NCBI GenBank assembly: GCA_025560025.1
Contig: CP048487.1
Span: 186,001 to 250,000 of the forward strand
Origin: Agrobacterium tumefaciens
GTDB lineage: Bacteria > Pseudomonadota > Alphaproteobacteria > Rhizobiales > Rhizobiaceae
DNA length: 64,000 nucleotides
Direction of reading: 5' to 3'
Part shown: positions 26,431-35,481 of the stretch, in pieces
How the letters are laid out: every line of letters starts with the position of its first letter
Numbering within the stretch: the first letter of the stretch is position 1
Position numbers and translations under genes: made by a program
Notes under the pieces: model-generated
What the model was told of the DNA's origin: nothing
What the model saw: the letters and a program-made list of their open reading frames with translations, nothing else
The model's database searches: none

Positions 26431-28749
26431 TCAGCGCCACTGCTTTTCCTCCAACGTCCAGTTCGATCCCGGTAGTTTTCCAGTTTTGGAGAAGGTCGTG
26501 AGGATATTTCCGAGCAGCTTGGAGATATTGTTGTCGAAATTATTGTAAGGAAGTGACTGACTGAAGGCGATCGAGCCGGTGGAGAACACCGCGCCGTTCT
26601 CCGGCGTGGTAAAATAGACCAAGTCAGCGCGTATTCTGTAATCATAGGACCCCATCAGCCCAGGATAGGGGTATAGGACCTCCTCGACCACGGTCTGATA
26701 GTTGTCGCTATGCCCACCGGAAGAGGCGACAATCAGGGCATGCGGCGGGGTTCCAAGCGTGAGGTCGTACCGGTCGATTTCGAGACCGGCCGCGCCATGA
26801 TGCGCCAGACCGAAATCACCGAGGATTTCACCTTCTATCCCTTCGAACATCCATTCGGCGCGGCGGTGCCAGCTATCCGGCATGCGTCGGTAGGGCCGCG
26901 CGGAATCGAAGCCTTCGGAGATGAAGCCGACACCGAGCAGTTTCTGCGGCGGGCGGCCGAGATCTTTCCAGATGCCGCTTTTCTGTCCCGAGGTGGCTAG
27001 ATAATATTCGCCCGGCCTTGCTTGCCAGGCGCGCATGCCCGAGTTGAGCTTGCGCACTTCGACACACCAGGGTTCGTCCTGTCGGTAGGAAACGTTCCAG
27101 TAGTAGCCGTTACCCCCGAGATAGATCAGACGTCCACCGGCGGCCGCATAGTCTTCCGTTGCGTCCATCAGCTCTTCGGAAACATATTCCGGATGGGTTC
27201 CCGTCAGGACAACCGTATAGGGTTTCAAAGCTGCGATGCCCTCGCGCTGGACGTCCTCGTCGGTGATCACCTCATAGTCGTAGTCCATGTGGTCAAGCCA
27301 GGCGATAACGGAAAGGTCGGCCGGGAATTGCCAGGTGACACCCATCGACGACATACGCGCCTTCGGCCGCATGTTGAGGATCGGCCTGAGATAGGACGAG
27401 TAGCACACCCCTGCCCCATCGGAATGATGGTCGTAAAGCGACAGGCCGAATTCCTTCGTCTGGTACAATTCGATGTCGATCTCGGAAATGATCGGCGACT
27501 GGCCGGCCAGCGGCTGCATGATTTCGGCGTCGAAGGTCAGATGCTCGTTGGCATAGGCGAGATAGCTGCTGGTCGGAATGAGGAAGCAGATTGGCGCCTT
27601 CGGCGTCTTGGCGCGCACGAAGAAGGGGATGTATTCCTCGCGCAGGCCCTTGCCGTCGCCGACGCGCAGGCGAAAGGCATAGGCGCCTGAGCGAACATCC
27701 GGCACGGTAAAGGATGCGGTCTTTTCCCAGCGGCAATCGATGATCGCATCGTCGTGGAATTCAACGCCGCCATATTCGCCGGGCGCAAGCCGATAGCAAT
27801 CGTTGCGGCCCGCCCAGTTGAAGCCGGTCTGCCCGCGAACCGGCCGGTTATAACCTTCGGCATGCAGCGCGTAAGGTCCCGTATCGATCACGCGGTCGCC
27901 GATACCCTTGTCCGTATAACCGATTGACGTATCCCAGGCGGCGAGACATCCATTGGATGGCGGTTTGCCTGACGTGCGGAACGCATCCAGTTCCTCGCGC
28001 GACAGAACCCGGTCGAAGACTGCCGGACGATCCAGCTTGCCATTATAACACTGGGTCTTGAAGGTTCCGCGCAGACTGTGCCAGTCTTGCGCCGCAGCCA
28101 GAAGAAACGGAACTTCGGGCGGATTGAGCGGCTTGAAGCGCAGCGTTTCTCGCACATGGGAGCGGAAATCGATACCGGCGACCTTTCCGACCAGGCTGTT
28201 GTAGCGTGTGCTGGCACTCTCCTGATAGAGCGTCGCATTGCCGGTGGACGCATCGTAGGTCGCGGCAACGAAGTACCACTGGCTTTTCATCAACGGCACC
28301 TCGGCATCGACATAGTCGACCTCGCGGCCGTCGCCATAACCGAATTCCAGGAGACCGGCCGGATTGATCCAGAGCCCGTAGCCACGGTTGTTGTAGGCGT
28401 CCCAGCGTCCCATCAGGCATTGACGTTCGCCCCCGCCCGGCTTGTTGGGGTAGATAAAGGCTGCAAGTGTGAAGCTGCCCTTCGGCGCCAGACGCCCCTC
28501 CGGATCATCGACCGTCAGGAAGGAGCCGACCTGCGTGAACTGCTTGCGTACGGTCCAGCTGCCATTCTGCGGGTTTGCGATCTCCTCTTCCTTATAGCCG
28601 GGACCGGCCGGATGGATGTCGCCATGGATCAGGCGAACGAGTTGCGCCTCGACGCTCGTCGTTCCATCCGCATGCACGAAAAAGCCGATTTCATCGCCCG
28701 GCCGTACCGAGATCCTGTCTGCGTAACCAAAGATTTTCTGTTCGGCCAT
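26431..28749 (-). CDS. N,N-dimethylformamidase large (beta) subunit-like amidohydrolase
   Basis: The start MAEQKIFGYADRIS at 28749 has GGAG upstream. The 772-residue protein has a beta N-terminal domain, a LamG-like domain (about residues 85-255, FTLAAFIYPNKPGGGERQCLMGRWDAY) and a C-terminal amidohydrolase/glutamine-amidotransferase-like domain. Known dimethylformamidase uses a mononuclear iron held by two Tyr and one Glu, recalled as Tyr399, Tyr440 and Glu521 with His519 and Glu657 nearby. Here Tyr399, His519, Glu521 and Glu657 occur at identical numbers and Tyr439 one off (SYLAYANE, SLYDHHSDG, THPEYVS, LEIDRYD). It is the last gene of the ABC transporter operon, 52 bases behind the permease fusion. 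Confidence 0.85.
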   Translation of the reverse strand: MAEQKIFGYADRISVRPGDEIGFFVHADGTTSVEAQLVRLIHGDIHPAGPGYKEEEIANPQNGSWTVRKQFTQVGSFLTVDDPEGRLAPKGSFTLAAFIYPNKPGGGERQCLMGRWDAYNNRGYGLWINPAGLLEFGYGDGREVDYVDAEVPLMKSQWYFVAATYDASTGNATLYQESASTRYNSLVGKVAGIDFRSHVRETLRFKPLNPPEVPFLLAAAQDWHSLRGTFKTQCYNGKLDRPAVFDRVLSREELDAFRTSGKPPSNGCLAAWDTSIGYTDKGIGDRVIDTGPYALHAEGYNRPVRGQTGFNWAGRNDCYRLAPGEYGGVEFHDDAIIDCRWEKTASFTVPDVRSGAYAFRLRVGDGKGLREEYIPFFVRAKTPKAPICFLIPTSSYLAYANEHLTFDAEIMQPLAGQSPIISEIDIELYQTKEFGLSLYDHHSDGAGVCYSSYLRPILNMRPKARMSSMGVTWQFPADLSVIAWLDHMDYDYEVITDEDVQREGIAALKPYTVVLTGTHPEYVSEELMDATEDYAAAGGRLIYLGGNGYYWNVSYRQDEPWCVEVRKLNSGMRAWQARPGEYYLATSGQKSGIWKDLGRPPQKLLGVGFISEGFDSARPYRRMPDSWHRRAEWMFEGIEGEILGDFGLAHHGAAGLEIDRYDLTLGTPPHALIVASSGGHSDNYQTVVEEVLYPYPGLMGSYDYRIRADLVYFTTPENGAVFSTGSIAFSQSLPYNNFDNNISKLLGNILTTFSKTGKLPGSNWTLEEKQWR

Positions 28750-28801
28750 GGACCGGCACTCCATTCAAAAAGTCTGCGTCATAACGTCGGTGATTGTCAG
28801 T

Positions 28802-30457
28802 TCAGGTTTCGAGCAGGTCCTGCACACGGCGCAGGAAAAGCGCGTGATAGGCCTCGTCCGGCGTCGCGTATGTCTGGTCCTCGACGAGGCGCGGAGCCGT
28901 GCCGCGATGGCCGGCCAGCGCCACGATACGGTAGGCCTTGAATTCCTCGATCACCATGATCGCGTATTTGTCGATCTGCCCCTGCCTGCGGAAATAGTTG
29001 AGCAGCCGCTCCAGCGCTTCCGAGTGCTGGCCGAGCGGACGCGTGCGGTGTTCCTCGATCACGGCGTCGGAGATCAGGCGCTTCAGAAAATCACGCTGCA
29101 TCTTGTCGAACCGGCGGAAATAGATCTGGTCCTTATCGTGGATTTCGGTGGCTTCCTCGGGGAGCATTTCTCCGCCTTTCTCCGCGCGCGTCGCGCGGCG
29201 TTCACTGCGTTTCTTGGCGCGCCAAGTACGGAACTGGTCCTTCATCCCGAACAGCCCGCCGCGCAGGAACAGGACCACCATCAGCATGATGGCGCCGATC
29301 AGCATGAAGCGCAGCGGCCCAAGATCGATCAGCACCCGGTCGATAAAAACGACGATGATCGTTCCGACGACTGCGCCTTCCGAGCGGCCGATGCCACCAA
29401 TCACCAGCATGGCGAGCGAGAGCAGCAAGGTGTCGAACGAGAAGAGATTGGGCGAGGCACCGCCGAAATGGATGGCGTAGAATCCGCCGATGAAGCCGAG
29501 TGCCGCAGACGAGATCAGGAACACCCAGACGCGGGCGCGCAGATAATCGACGCCAACGGCCTGCGCGAAGGCCTCCTTCTTTTCCGGCGCCATCCGCAAC
29601 ACCCGGCCGAGCCGCTTGCCGTTGACAAAACGATAGACGAACAAGGCCGCGAGCAGGAGCGCCAGACAGGCATAGTAGCCGAGAAGCAGCTGACCTTCCT
29701 GTCCCAGACCGATAGGCAGGTAGCTGGGGGCACCATAGAGGCCGCCCGTCGCCGAACCTAGTTGGCGCGACTGCACGACATAGACGCGGCAGAGTTCGAC
29801 GACACCAAGGGTCAGCAGCGCATAATAGAAGCCATCCAGCCGCATGGCGGGAAAGGCGATGACGGCACCGAAGGCAAGGCCGATCGCGGTCCCCATCAGT
29901 GGCAACGTCCAGAAGGGCAGCCCCAGTTGTATCGCAGCATAGGCCGAGCCGTACGCCGCCGCGCCGACCACGGAATAAGTGGCGAGCGAAAAGATGCCGG
30001 CAGTTCCGATGACCAGCATCCAGCAGAGGTTGATCGCGCCGTAGATACCCATCACGGACATGGCCGTCATGACCGTGTTCCACGAGCCTGCCGGCACCAG
30101 GAAAGGCATCATAAGAAACAGCACGAAGGCCATCGACCACCAGATCGGCCGCTTGTCCAGAATGGTTTTCTCGCGGCGCATGGTCTTGGCGTTGTAGCCG
30201 CCGGAAATGTTGAGCATGCGCCGGCGCGTCGGCCAGTAACGGGTGCGGTGCCAGAGGCGCTCGCCATGGCCCGGCCATTTGTAGAAGAAATTGAAGCGAC
30301 CGACCTTGTGCATCTCCGGCTTGAAAGAGGTCGTCTCGTTCCAGGTCGACTGGTGGGACTGCCAGGAGTTGGTTTCGACCTGACGTGTTTCCTTCTCTGG
30401 GTCGAAACAGCCAAGCGGATCGATCCAGACAGGTGGCTGTGTGCTGTTCGCGTTCAT
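28802..30457 (-). CDS. LivM-type ABC permease with C-terminal amidase small-subunit-like domain
   Basis: The 551-residue protein has three parts: a hydrophilic N-terminal extension (residues 1-103); a branched-chain amino acid type permease (about 104-405) with several membrane segments, including IWWSMAFVLFLMMPFLV and FMLIGAIMLMVVLFLRGG; and a cytoplasmic tail (about 438-551). The tail reads HDKDQIYFRRFDKMQRDFLKRLI, LLNYFRRQGQIDKYAIMVIEEFKAYRIVAL and YATPDEAYHALFLRRVQDLL. This resembles the small (alpha) subunit of N,N-dimethylformamidase as I remember it. Normal LivM proteins are 300-420 residues and lack this. Its partner subunit is encoded directly downstream. LivH ends three bases upstream. 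Confidence 0.8.
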   Translation of the reverse strand: MNANSTQPPVWIDPLGCFDPEKETRQVETNSWQSHQSTWNETTSFKPEMHKVGRFNFFYKWPGHGERLWHRTRYWPTRRRMLNISGGYNAKTMRREKTILDKRPIWWSMAFVLFLMMPFLVPAGSWNTVMTAMSVMGIYGAINLCWMLVIGTAGIFSLATYSVVGAAAYGSAYAAIQLGLPFWTLPLMGTAIGLAFGAVIAFPAMRLDGFYYALLTLGVVELCRVYVVQSRQLGSATGGLYGAPSYLPIGLGQEGQLLLGYYACLALLLAALFVYRFVNGKRLGRVLRMAPEKKEAFAQAVGVDYLRARVWVFLISSAALGFIGGFYAIHFGGASPNLFSFDTLLLSLAMLVIGGIGRSEGAVVGTIIVVFIDRVLIDLGPLRFMLIGAIMLMVVLFLRGGLFGMKDQFRTWRAKKRSERRATRAEKGGEMLPEEATEIHDKDQIYFRRFDKMQRDFLKRLISDAVIEEHRTRPLGQHSEALERLLNYFRRQGQIDKYAIMVIEEFKAYRIVALAGHRGTAPRLVEDQTYATPDEAYHALFLRRVQDLLET

Positions 30458-30460
30458 GGC

Positions 30461-31345
30461 TCAGGCCTCCCTTGCTTTGTCGAGGATCCCGGCGATGCCG
30501 CGCGGCCTGAACAGAAGAATGACGATGATCAGCAGGAACTGGGTGATCAGGACATATTGCCCGCCGAGCAGCGATGACGTCAGAGCCTCGTTGAACCCGA
30601 GCAGAACTGCGCCAATCACAGCGCCGGGCACACTGCCCAACCCGCCGACGAGGGCAATGCTCAGACCTTTCACCATCGGGGTGATGCCGCTGAACGGTGC
30701 CACGTAATAGGTTTGCGCCAACAGCACGGCGGCGAGGCCGGCGAGCGCCCCCGTCAATGCCATGACCGAAATCGCAGTGCGGCGCACGCCGATGCCGACG
30801 ATGGCGGCGGCATGCGGATTCATCATCATGGCGCGGATTTCCAGCCCGCGTCGGCTGGAGCGCATCCACATCAGTATCAGGGACAGAAGAACAATCGCGG
30901 ACAAGGATGCGCCGATCTTGTCGGCGGTCAGAACCACGCCGAAGAGATCGACCTTCCCGCGTCCGAACAGTTGTGGCAGCGATTTGGCCCGCGGACCAAA
31001 CATCCAGAGCAGGACCTGATTGCCGGCAAGACTGATCGCAAGGGTCGCAATCAGGGCGCGGATCGGAAAATTCGGTTTGTCATGGACGGGAATGAACGCA
31101 ACCAGGCAGACGAACACGCCGCCGACTGCGCCTGTGAGGATACCGGCTGCCATGACCAGAGGCGGGAACGGCGCAAGATAGACGCTTGCGAGCCACGCCC
31201 CATAGCCCGAAAGCGCGAAGATGAAACCGTAGGCCATATTGACGAGGCCGAGGCTCGACCAGGTCAGCGATATGCCGATGGCGATTGTGCCGTAGATGCA
31301 GGCGAGGGTCAGAGCGTTGGAAACGATGAAACCGAGATCCATCAA
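30461..31345 (-). CDS. LivH-type ABC transporter permease
   Basis: A complete 294-residue integral membrane protein of the branched-chain amino acid/amide permease family, with about eight hydrophobic segments and the family signatures GISLTWSSLGLVNMAYGFIFALSGYGAW near the N-terminus and VKGLSIALVGGLGSVPGAVIGAVLLGF late in the chain. It would pair with the LivM-type fusion as the membrane channel. Its start overlaps the end of the LivF gene by four bases (ATGA), indicating translational coupling. The rare substrate class (amides or amino-acid-like compounds) is inferred from the amidase gene in the operon. Confidence 0.9.
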   Translation of the reverse strand: MMDLGFIVSNALTLACIYGTIAIGISLTWSSLGLVNMAYGFIFALSGYGAWLASVYLAPFPPLVMAAGILTGAVGGVFVCLVAFIPVHDKPNFPIRALIATLAISLAGNQVLLWMFGPRAKSLPQLFGRGKVDLFGVVLTADKIGASLSAIVLLSLILMWMRSSRRGLEIRAMMMNPHAAAIVGIGVRRTAISVMALTGALAGLAAVLLAQTYYVAPFSGITPMVKGLSIALVGGLGSVPGAVIGAVLLGFNEALTSSLLGGQYVLITQFLLIIVILLFRPRGIAGILDKAREA

Positions 31346-32091
31346 TGCGCTCCATGTCGGGTGAGACTCTTCATGATCGATGCCTCGCCTTTGAGTTTGC
31401 CGGCATGCATGCCGATGATCCGATCGACCTTGCCCTCCAGCAGTGCGACGTTCTGCTCTGCGATCACCATGGCGCTGTCGCCAAGTTCGACTGCCATCAG
31501 CGCCTCGATCACCGACTTGCCAATCTTCGGGGCCAAGCCCAGCGACGGCTCGTCGACCAGAAAGAGCATCGCATCCGCCATCAGGCCACGACCGATCGAA
31601 ACCATGCGCCGCTCGCCACCCGACAGCCGCCCGACCGGCGTCGCCATCAGCTTCTCCAGCGGCGGGAAGATCTGGAGGATGCCCTGCTTTCGCGTCTTGC
31701 GCTCCGACCAGGCGCGCGGCGTGAATGCGCCGCTGTCGAGATGTTCCTCGACAGTCAGCCCGTGGAAAATCTCGTCACCCTGCGGGATCAGCGCCAGCCC
31801 ACGCCGCACGATATGGTGCGTGTAGCGTCCCGGCCCCTGGCTTCGGGTTCGGCCGACCTCATGCCCGTCCAGAAGAATAGAGCCGCGCTGCCAGCCAGTC
31901 AGTCCGGCGATTGCCTGGAAAAGGGTCGATTTGCCATGACCGTTCAGGCCGACGAGACCAACGCGTTCTCCTGCATAGACCTTCAGATCGAGGTCGTGGA
32001 TAACACGCATCGGCCCCCATCCGGCCGAAAGCCCGCCAACATTCAGAATTTCACGATGAGCACTGTGTGGCGCTGCGATTGTCGACGTCAT
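31342..32091 (-). CDS. LivF-type ABC transporter ATPase
   Basis: The 249-residue ATPase has Walker A GLNGHGKST, the signature LSGGERRMVSIGRGLM, Walker B AMLFLVDEPSLGLAP and the switch His region replaced by AEQN (VIAEQNVALLEG), as usual for LivF proteins. With LivG it powers the LivH/LivM transporter at the cytoplasmic face. It overlaps both neighbours by four bases. A short N-terminal tail before ILNVGGLSAGWG is slightly longer than usual. The protein appears complete. Confidence 0.9.
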   Translation of the reverse strand: MTSTIAAPHSAHREILNVGGLSAGWGPMRVIHDLDLKVYAGERVGLVGLNGHGKSTLFQAIAGLTGWQRGSILLDGHEVGRTRSQGPGRYTHHIVRRGLALIPQGDEIFHGLTVEEHLDSGAFTPRAWSERKTRKQGILQIFPPLEKLMATPVGRLSGGERRMVSIGRGLMADAMLFLVDEPSLGLAPKIGKSVIEALMAVELGDSAMVIAEQNVALLEGKVDRIIGMHAGKLKGEASIMKSLTRHGAH

Positions 32092-32837
32092 GCTGCGGCC
32101 TCATCTCTGACAGTCTCGAAATAGGCCTCGTTAACCCTGGGATCGGCGAGCACCTCTGCCAGCGAGCCCTGCGAGATCACGTCGCCTGCATCCATCACCA
32201 TCACGCGGTCGGCGATGGTTTCCAGAAGCTCAATCCGATGCTCGACGATGATGATGGCGATGCCCAGTTCCTTGGCCAGAACCCGCATGATCTCGTCCAG
32301 CTCGTCGATCTCGGAATTGATCAGACCCGCCGCTGGCTCGTCCATCAGCAGCAGCTTTGGTCTTCGCATCAGCAGGCATGCCATCAGCAGTTTACGCCGG
32401 TTGAGCGTGTCGAGGCGTTCGGCGATCGTGTTTCCGGGCTCATGGAAGCCAACCAGCTCGGCTCCCCACTCGGCATCGTCGGGCGTCAGATACGGCTCGA
32501 AGGCCTGTCGGGCCGCTTTGAACACTTCGGCGACCGTCAGTTCCTCTGGAACGACGGGCGTCTGGAACGTCCGTCCCAGCCCTAGCCTTGCGCGCTTCTG
32601 CAACGGCAGGGATGTGACATCCTTGCCATCGAAGATCACTCGCCCTGATTTTGGCTGCATGCGTCCTGAGAGGACCTCGAACAGGCTGGTCTTTCCGGCG
32701 CCGTTCGGGCCGATGATCCCGAGAACTTCAGCGGGATTGACATGGAGGGAGACGCCGTTGAGGATCTGGCGTCCCCCGAGTTCGAGTGTGATGTTCTCGC
32801 AGGCGAAAAGGGTGCCCTTGGGGGTGTTCAAGGCCAT
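32088..32837 (-). CDS. LivG-type ABC transporter ATPase
   Basis: The 249-residue ATPase has Walker A GPNGAGKT, Walker B PKLLLMDEPAAGL and the H-loop IIIVEHRIELL. The region before Walker B reads LNRRKLLMACLLMRRP, where the canonical LSGGQ-like signature is changed to LNRRK, an unusual but LivG-compatible variant (many LivG have LSYGQQR; here the Gly is absent). ATG 32837 lies 16 bases after the binding-protein stop with a G-rich site upstream; GTG 32843 is an alternative. The frame stays open well upstream but that part overlaps the binding-protein gene. Confidence 0.87.
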   Translation of the reverse strand: MALNTPKGTLFACENITLELGGRQILNGVSLHVNPAEVLGIIGPNGAGKTSLFEVLSGRMQPKSGRVIFDGKDVTSLPLQKRARLGLGRTFQTPVVPEELTVAEVFKAARQAFEPYLTPDDAEWGAELVGFHEPGNTIAERLDTLNRRKLLMACLLMRRPKLLLMDEPAAGLINSEIDELDEIMRVLAKELGIAIIIVEHRIELLETIADRVMVMDAGDVISQGSLAEVLADPRVNEAYFETVRDEAAA

Positions 32838-32853
32838 GCTCACCACCCCCTGA

Positions 32854-34140
32854 TCACCACCATGGCGCGGCACGCAGTTCGGTTTCCTGCAGCGCGTCGG
32901 GATAGATGATCTTGTGCTCGCCGTCCTGCACCTGGAAGAACAGCTGGGCCATACCCTTTTCGAGATCCGTCGCGGTGACATCGTAGCCGTTGTCAGGGTA
33001 GTGGGCGCATTCCTGGAAGGCATTGCCCATGCTCGTGTAGCCGCAGACGCCACGATAGGGATTGGTGCGGATCCAGTCGGCGACCGCCTCGAATTTTGAG
33101 GGATCGCCGACCGCTTCCCAGGCCGCCTTGAGGTAGTAGGTCGTGTCGTAACCATTGCCGGTGTAGCAAAGACCCATGATGCCGGGAAACCGCTTCTGGT
33201 ACTTCTCTCGGAACGCCTTGCCCTTCTCGTCGGCATATACGCCGAGCACAGTGCTCCAGACGAAGCCTTCTGCCGCGGGACCGGACAGTTCGAGAAATTC
33301 AGGCTGGGAAGGTCCGTACTGGAGATAGACGAGTGTGCCTTCCAGCGGATCGGCCTGATACTGCTTGACGAAGGCTGCATATTCGGCGGCGACCCAGTGG
33401 TCGATCATCACGGCGCCAGCGCCGATCTTCTTGATGTCCTGGATGACCGGTCCCCAGTCCTGCACAGGGTACTGGATATCGGTGATGCCCGCGAGCTCGA
33501 ACTTACTCTTCGGCAGCGCCTCCTGCAGGCATTTCGAGATAGTCTGATTGTAGGCGATCTGCTCCTGGACAATGTGAACGCCATTGTTCTTGGGTTTCCA
33601 GACACCCTTGTCCTGCATGGTCTGCAGGAACATCGGGAATGTGTACCCGTAATGGACCTCGGACGGGTCCGTCTGAAAGATGTGGCGGTATTTTTCCGGG
33701 TTCTTGACCAGCGCATCGGTCATGGCGCGTTGCGTCAGGCCCCACAGCAATGGTGCCTTATAGCTGGCGGAAGCATCGGCCAGCGGGATCGGGGTGAAGG
33801 TGAACGCCGTGGATATGGCATGCACCTTGGCATCGACGAGGCTGTTGATTGCGACACGCCCGCTTTCGGGCGACAGGACATCGAAATCAACAATGACGGG
33901 CTTGATCTCGCGGCCGAGAACGCCGCCAGCTGCGTTGATCTCCTCAAGTGCAAGGGTCGTACCGTTCAAGTAATCCTGATGGTCGGCGACACCGGCCATC
34001 GCAGTCTGCGAGATGGGCAAGCCCAGCAAGATTGGATCCGACGCAAAACTGCGGCGCACGAAGGGTGATGGAAAGGTCGAGGCGGCAACGCCGGCCGACA
34101 GCGTTTTCAGGACGGTGCGGCGCGAAATATCCTTCAGCAT
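32854..34140 (-). CDS. ABC transporter substrate-binding protein, Tat leader
   Basis: The 428-residue precursor starts at 34140 (MLKDISRRTVLKTLSAGVAASTFPSPFV), a twin-arginine leader. The mature part is a periplasmic binding protein type 1 of the Leu/Ile/Val/amide (FmdD/UrtA) group: LLGLPISQTAMAGVADHQDYLNGTTLALEEINAAGGVLGREI, then SRALTFTP-like and YTGNGYDTTYYLKAAWEAVGDP. As first gene of the operon it defines the imported substrate, probably an amide or amino-acid-like compound hydrolysed later by the encoded amidase. Open sequence upstream to 34281 is rejected because the leader starts at 34140. Confidence 0.9.
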   Translation of the reverse strand: MLKDISRRTVLKTLSAGVAASTFPSPFVRRSFASDPILLGLPISQTAMAGVADHQDYLNGTTLALEEINAAGGVLGREIKPVIVDFDVLSPESGRVAINSLVDAKVHAISTAFTFTPIPLADASASYKAPLLWGLTQRAMTDALVKNPEKYRHIFQTDPSEVHYGYTFPMFLQTMQDKGVWKPKNNGVHIVQEQIAYNQTISKCLQEALPKSKFELAGITDIQYPVQDWGPVIQDIKKIGAGAVMIDHWVAAEYAAFVKQYQADPLEGTLVYLQYGPSQPEFLELSGPAAEGFVWSTVLGVYADEKGKAFREKYQKRFPGIMGLCYTGNGYDTTYYLKAAWEAVGDPSKFEAVADWIRTNPYRGVCGYTSMGNAFQECAHYPDNGYDVTATDLEKGMAQLFFQVQDGEHKIIYPDALQETELRAAPWW

Positions 34141-34375
34141 GATGATAGTCCCCCGATTTTTTGCCGCTGACCCACCTTGGAGCCCGCGCTGCATTTTTGC
34201 AGTGGAGGGAACGTTATCGCGGCAACGCGGCTGCGTATTGTCTGAGACAGACCGCACTTTGTCCCGAGAGTGAACGATCAAGGCTCATGTCGGATGACTT
34301 TGGGAAGCGGCATGTTCCTTGCGTGTAAATTGAGACATACTGCGACTGTTCATGGTTTCAGGCGAGGTGCCTATC
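34141..34375. promoter_or_regulatory. Divergent promoter region, transporter operon and AraC gene
   Basis: A 235-base gap separates the leftward transporter/amidase operon from the rightward AraC gene. A small dyad TGTCT-G-AGACA lies at 34239-34249, and a related TTTGTCCC occurs shortly after. These are plausible but unproven binding sites for the AraC protein. No coding sequence is seen. Confidence 0.45.
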
Positions 34376-35323
34376 ATGCCAATTGTCCACCACTACAACA
34401 CTGAACAACTTCAGCGCGCAAATAAGCTCAGCGCCTGGCAGGAATACATGTCGTCCGTGTATTATGACTTGGATATTGTCCCATTGTCGGCAGACAAAGT
34501 CCGGGGCGAACTTTATGAAGTGCAATTTCCATCGATTGGTCTGTCGCAATTTAAAGCAGATGCTCAAAAAGTGGTTCGGCACAAGTCGGCGGCACAGCGT
34601 GATAAGTCAGAGAACTTCGTGTTCCTTTTCCCCACACGTCAGCGAATGGCGTTCGAGCAAAACGGACGAGCAGGCGTCGTGCTGCCTGGAAGCGTTTTCC
34701 TTCTGAATTCTGCCGAAGCGTACAGGATCGATGTGCCTGACCAATCCGAAAACGTGACCCTCAAGATCTCCTGTGCTGCCTTGCGATCACGCGTGAACAA
34801 GATCGACGATATCTGCGGCACCAAAAACTTTGCCAACCCGTTCCTTGTGCCCGTAGTCGCGCAAATGGGCGCACAGTTGCTGAAGTTCGACGGCGGCGGC
34901 GACAGCATGAAGCTGGAACAAACGCTGACCGATCTCATCTGTCTGATGATAGAGACGCGTTCCGAGGACGATCTGATGATGAGAGATCGTCAATCGTTGG
35001 TCTCGGTCATGTACGATCGGCTCATGTCCTACACCCGCGCCCATTTTCGCGATCCGGGCCTCAGTCCAAACACCGTTGCGGGAGCACATCGAATATCGGC
35101 CGGATATCTACATCGCGTCTTCCATCGGCATGGCACGAAATTCGGCGAAGTGCTGATGGAAACGAGACTGATGGCGGCCTGCCAGATGCTGCAAAATGCG
35201 AAGGCCTCAAACCAGCCTATAAACTTTGGCGAGATTGGGTACAGCTGTGGCTTTGTCAGCCAGGCGCATTTCTCATCTCGGTTCAGGGAACGCTTCGGTG
35301 TGAGTCCCCGGAACTTTGAATAG
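34376..35323 (+). CDS. AraC-family regulator of the amide operon
   Basis: The start MPIVHHYNTEQ at 34376 has GAGG upstream. The 315-residue protein has an AraC-binding-like N-terminal half (VRGELYEVQFPSIGLSQFKADAQKVVRHK, then NFVFLFPTRQRMAFEQNGR) of the type found in nitrilase/amide regulators, and a C-terminal double helix-turn-helix (DPGLSPNTVAGAHRISAGYLHRVFHRHGTKFGEVL, then EIGYSCGFVSQAHFSSRFRERFGVSPRNF). It is divergent from the substrate-binding-protein gene and is the obvious activator of the transport/amidase operon. The inducer is unknown. Confidence 0.88.
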   Translation: MPIVHHYNTEQLQRANKLSAWQEYMSSVYYDLDIVPLSADKVRGELYEVQFPSIGLSQFKADAQKVVRHKSAAQRDKSENFVFLFPTRQRMAFEQNGRAGVVLPGSVFLLNSAEAYRIDVPDQSENVTLKISCAALRSRVNKIDDICGTKNFANPFLVPVVAQMGAQLLKFDGGGDSMKLEQTLTDLICLMIETRSEDDLMMRDRQSLVSVMYDRLMSYTRAHFRDPGLSPNTVAGAHRISAGYLHRVFHRHGTKFGEVLMETRLMAACQMLQNAKASNQPINFGEIGYSCGFVSQAHFSSRFRERFGVSPRNFE

Positions 35324-35481
35324 CAGGCACTTGGCCAATACGGACAGCATTTGCTTCAATCGGATCTCGATTTCATACGACATGACTATCCAATTAGGTT
35401 GCCTTGAGATCCCATCAGGGGTGAGTAGCGGCCTGCACCATGGCAGAGTGAGGTCGCTTGAAAACTCTCTGGAGGCCAATC

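Noticed and set aside
29202..30869. Overlapping 555-codon minus-strand frame across the LivM/LivH junction
   Set aside because: Its translation is Arg/His-rich without membrane segments, while the overlapping frame encodes clear ABC permeases.
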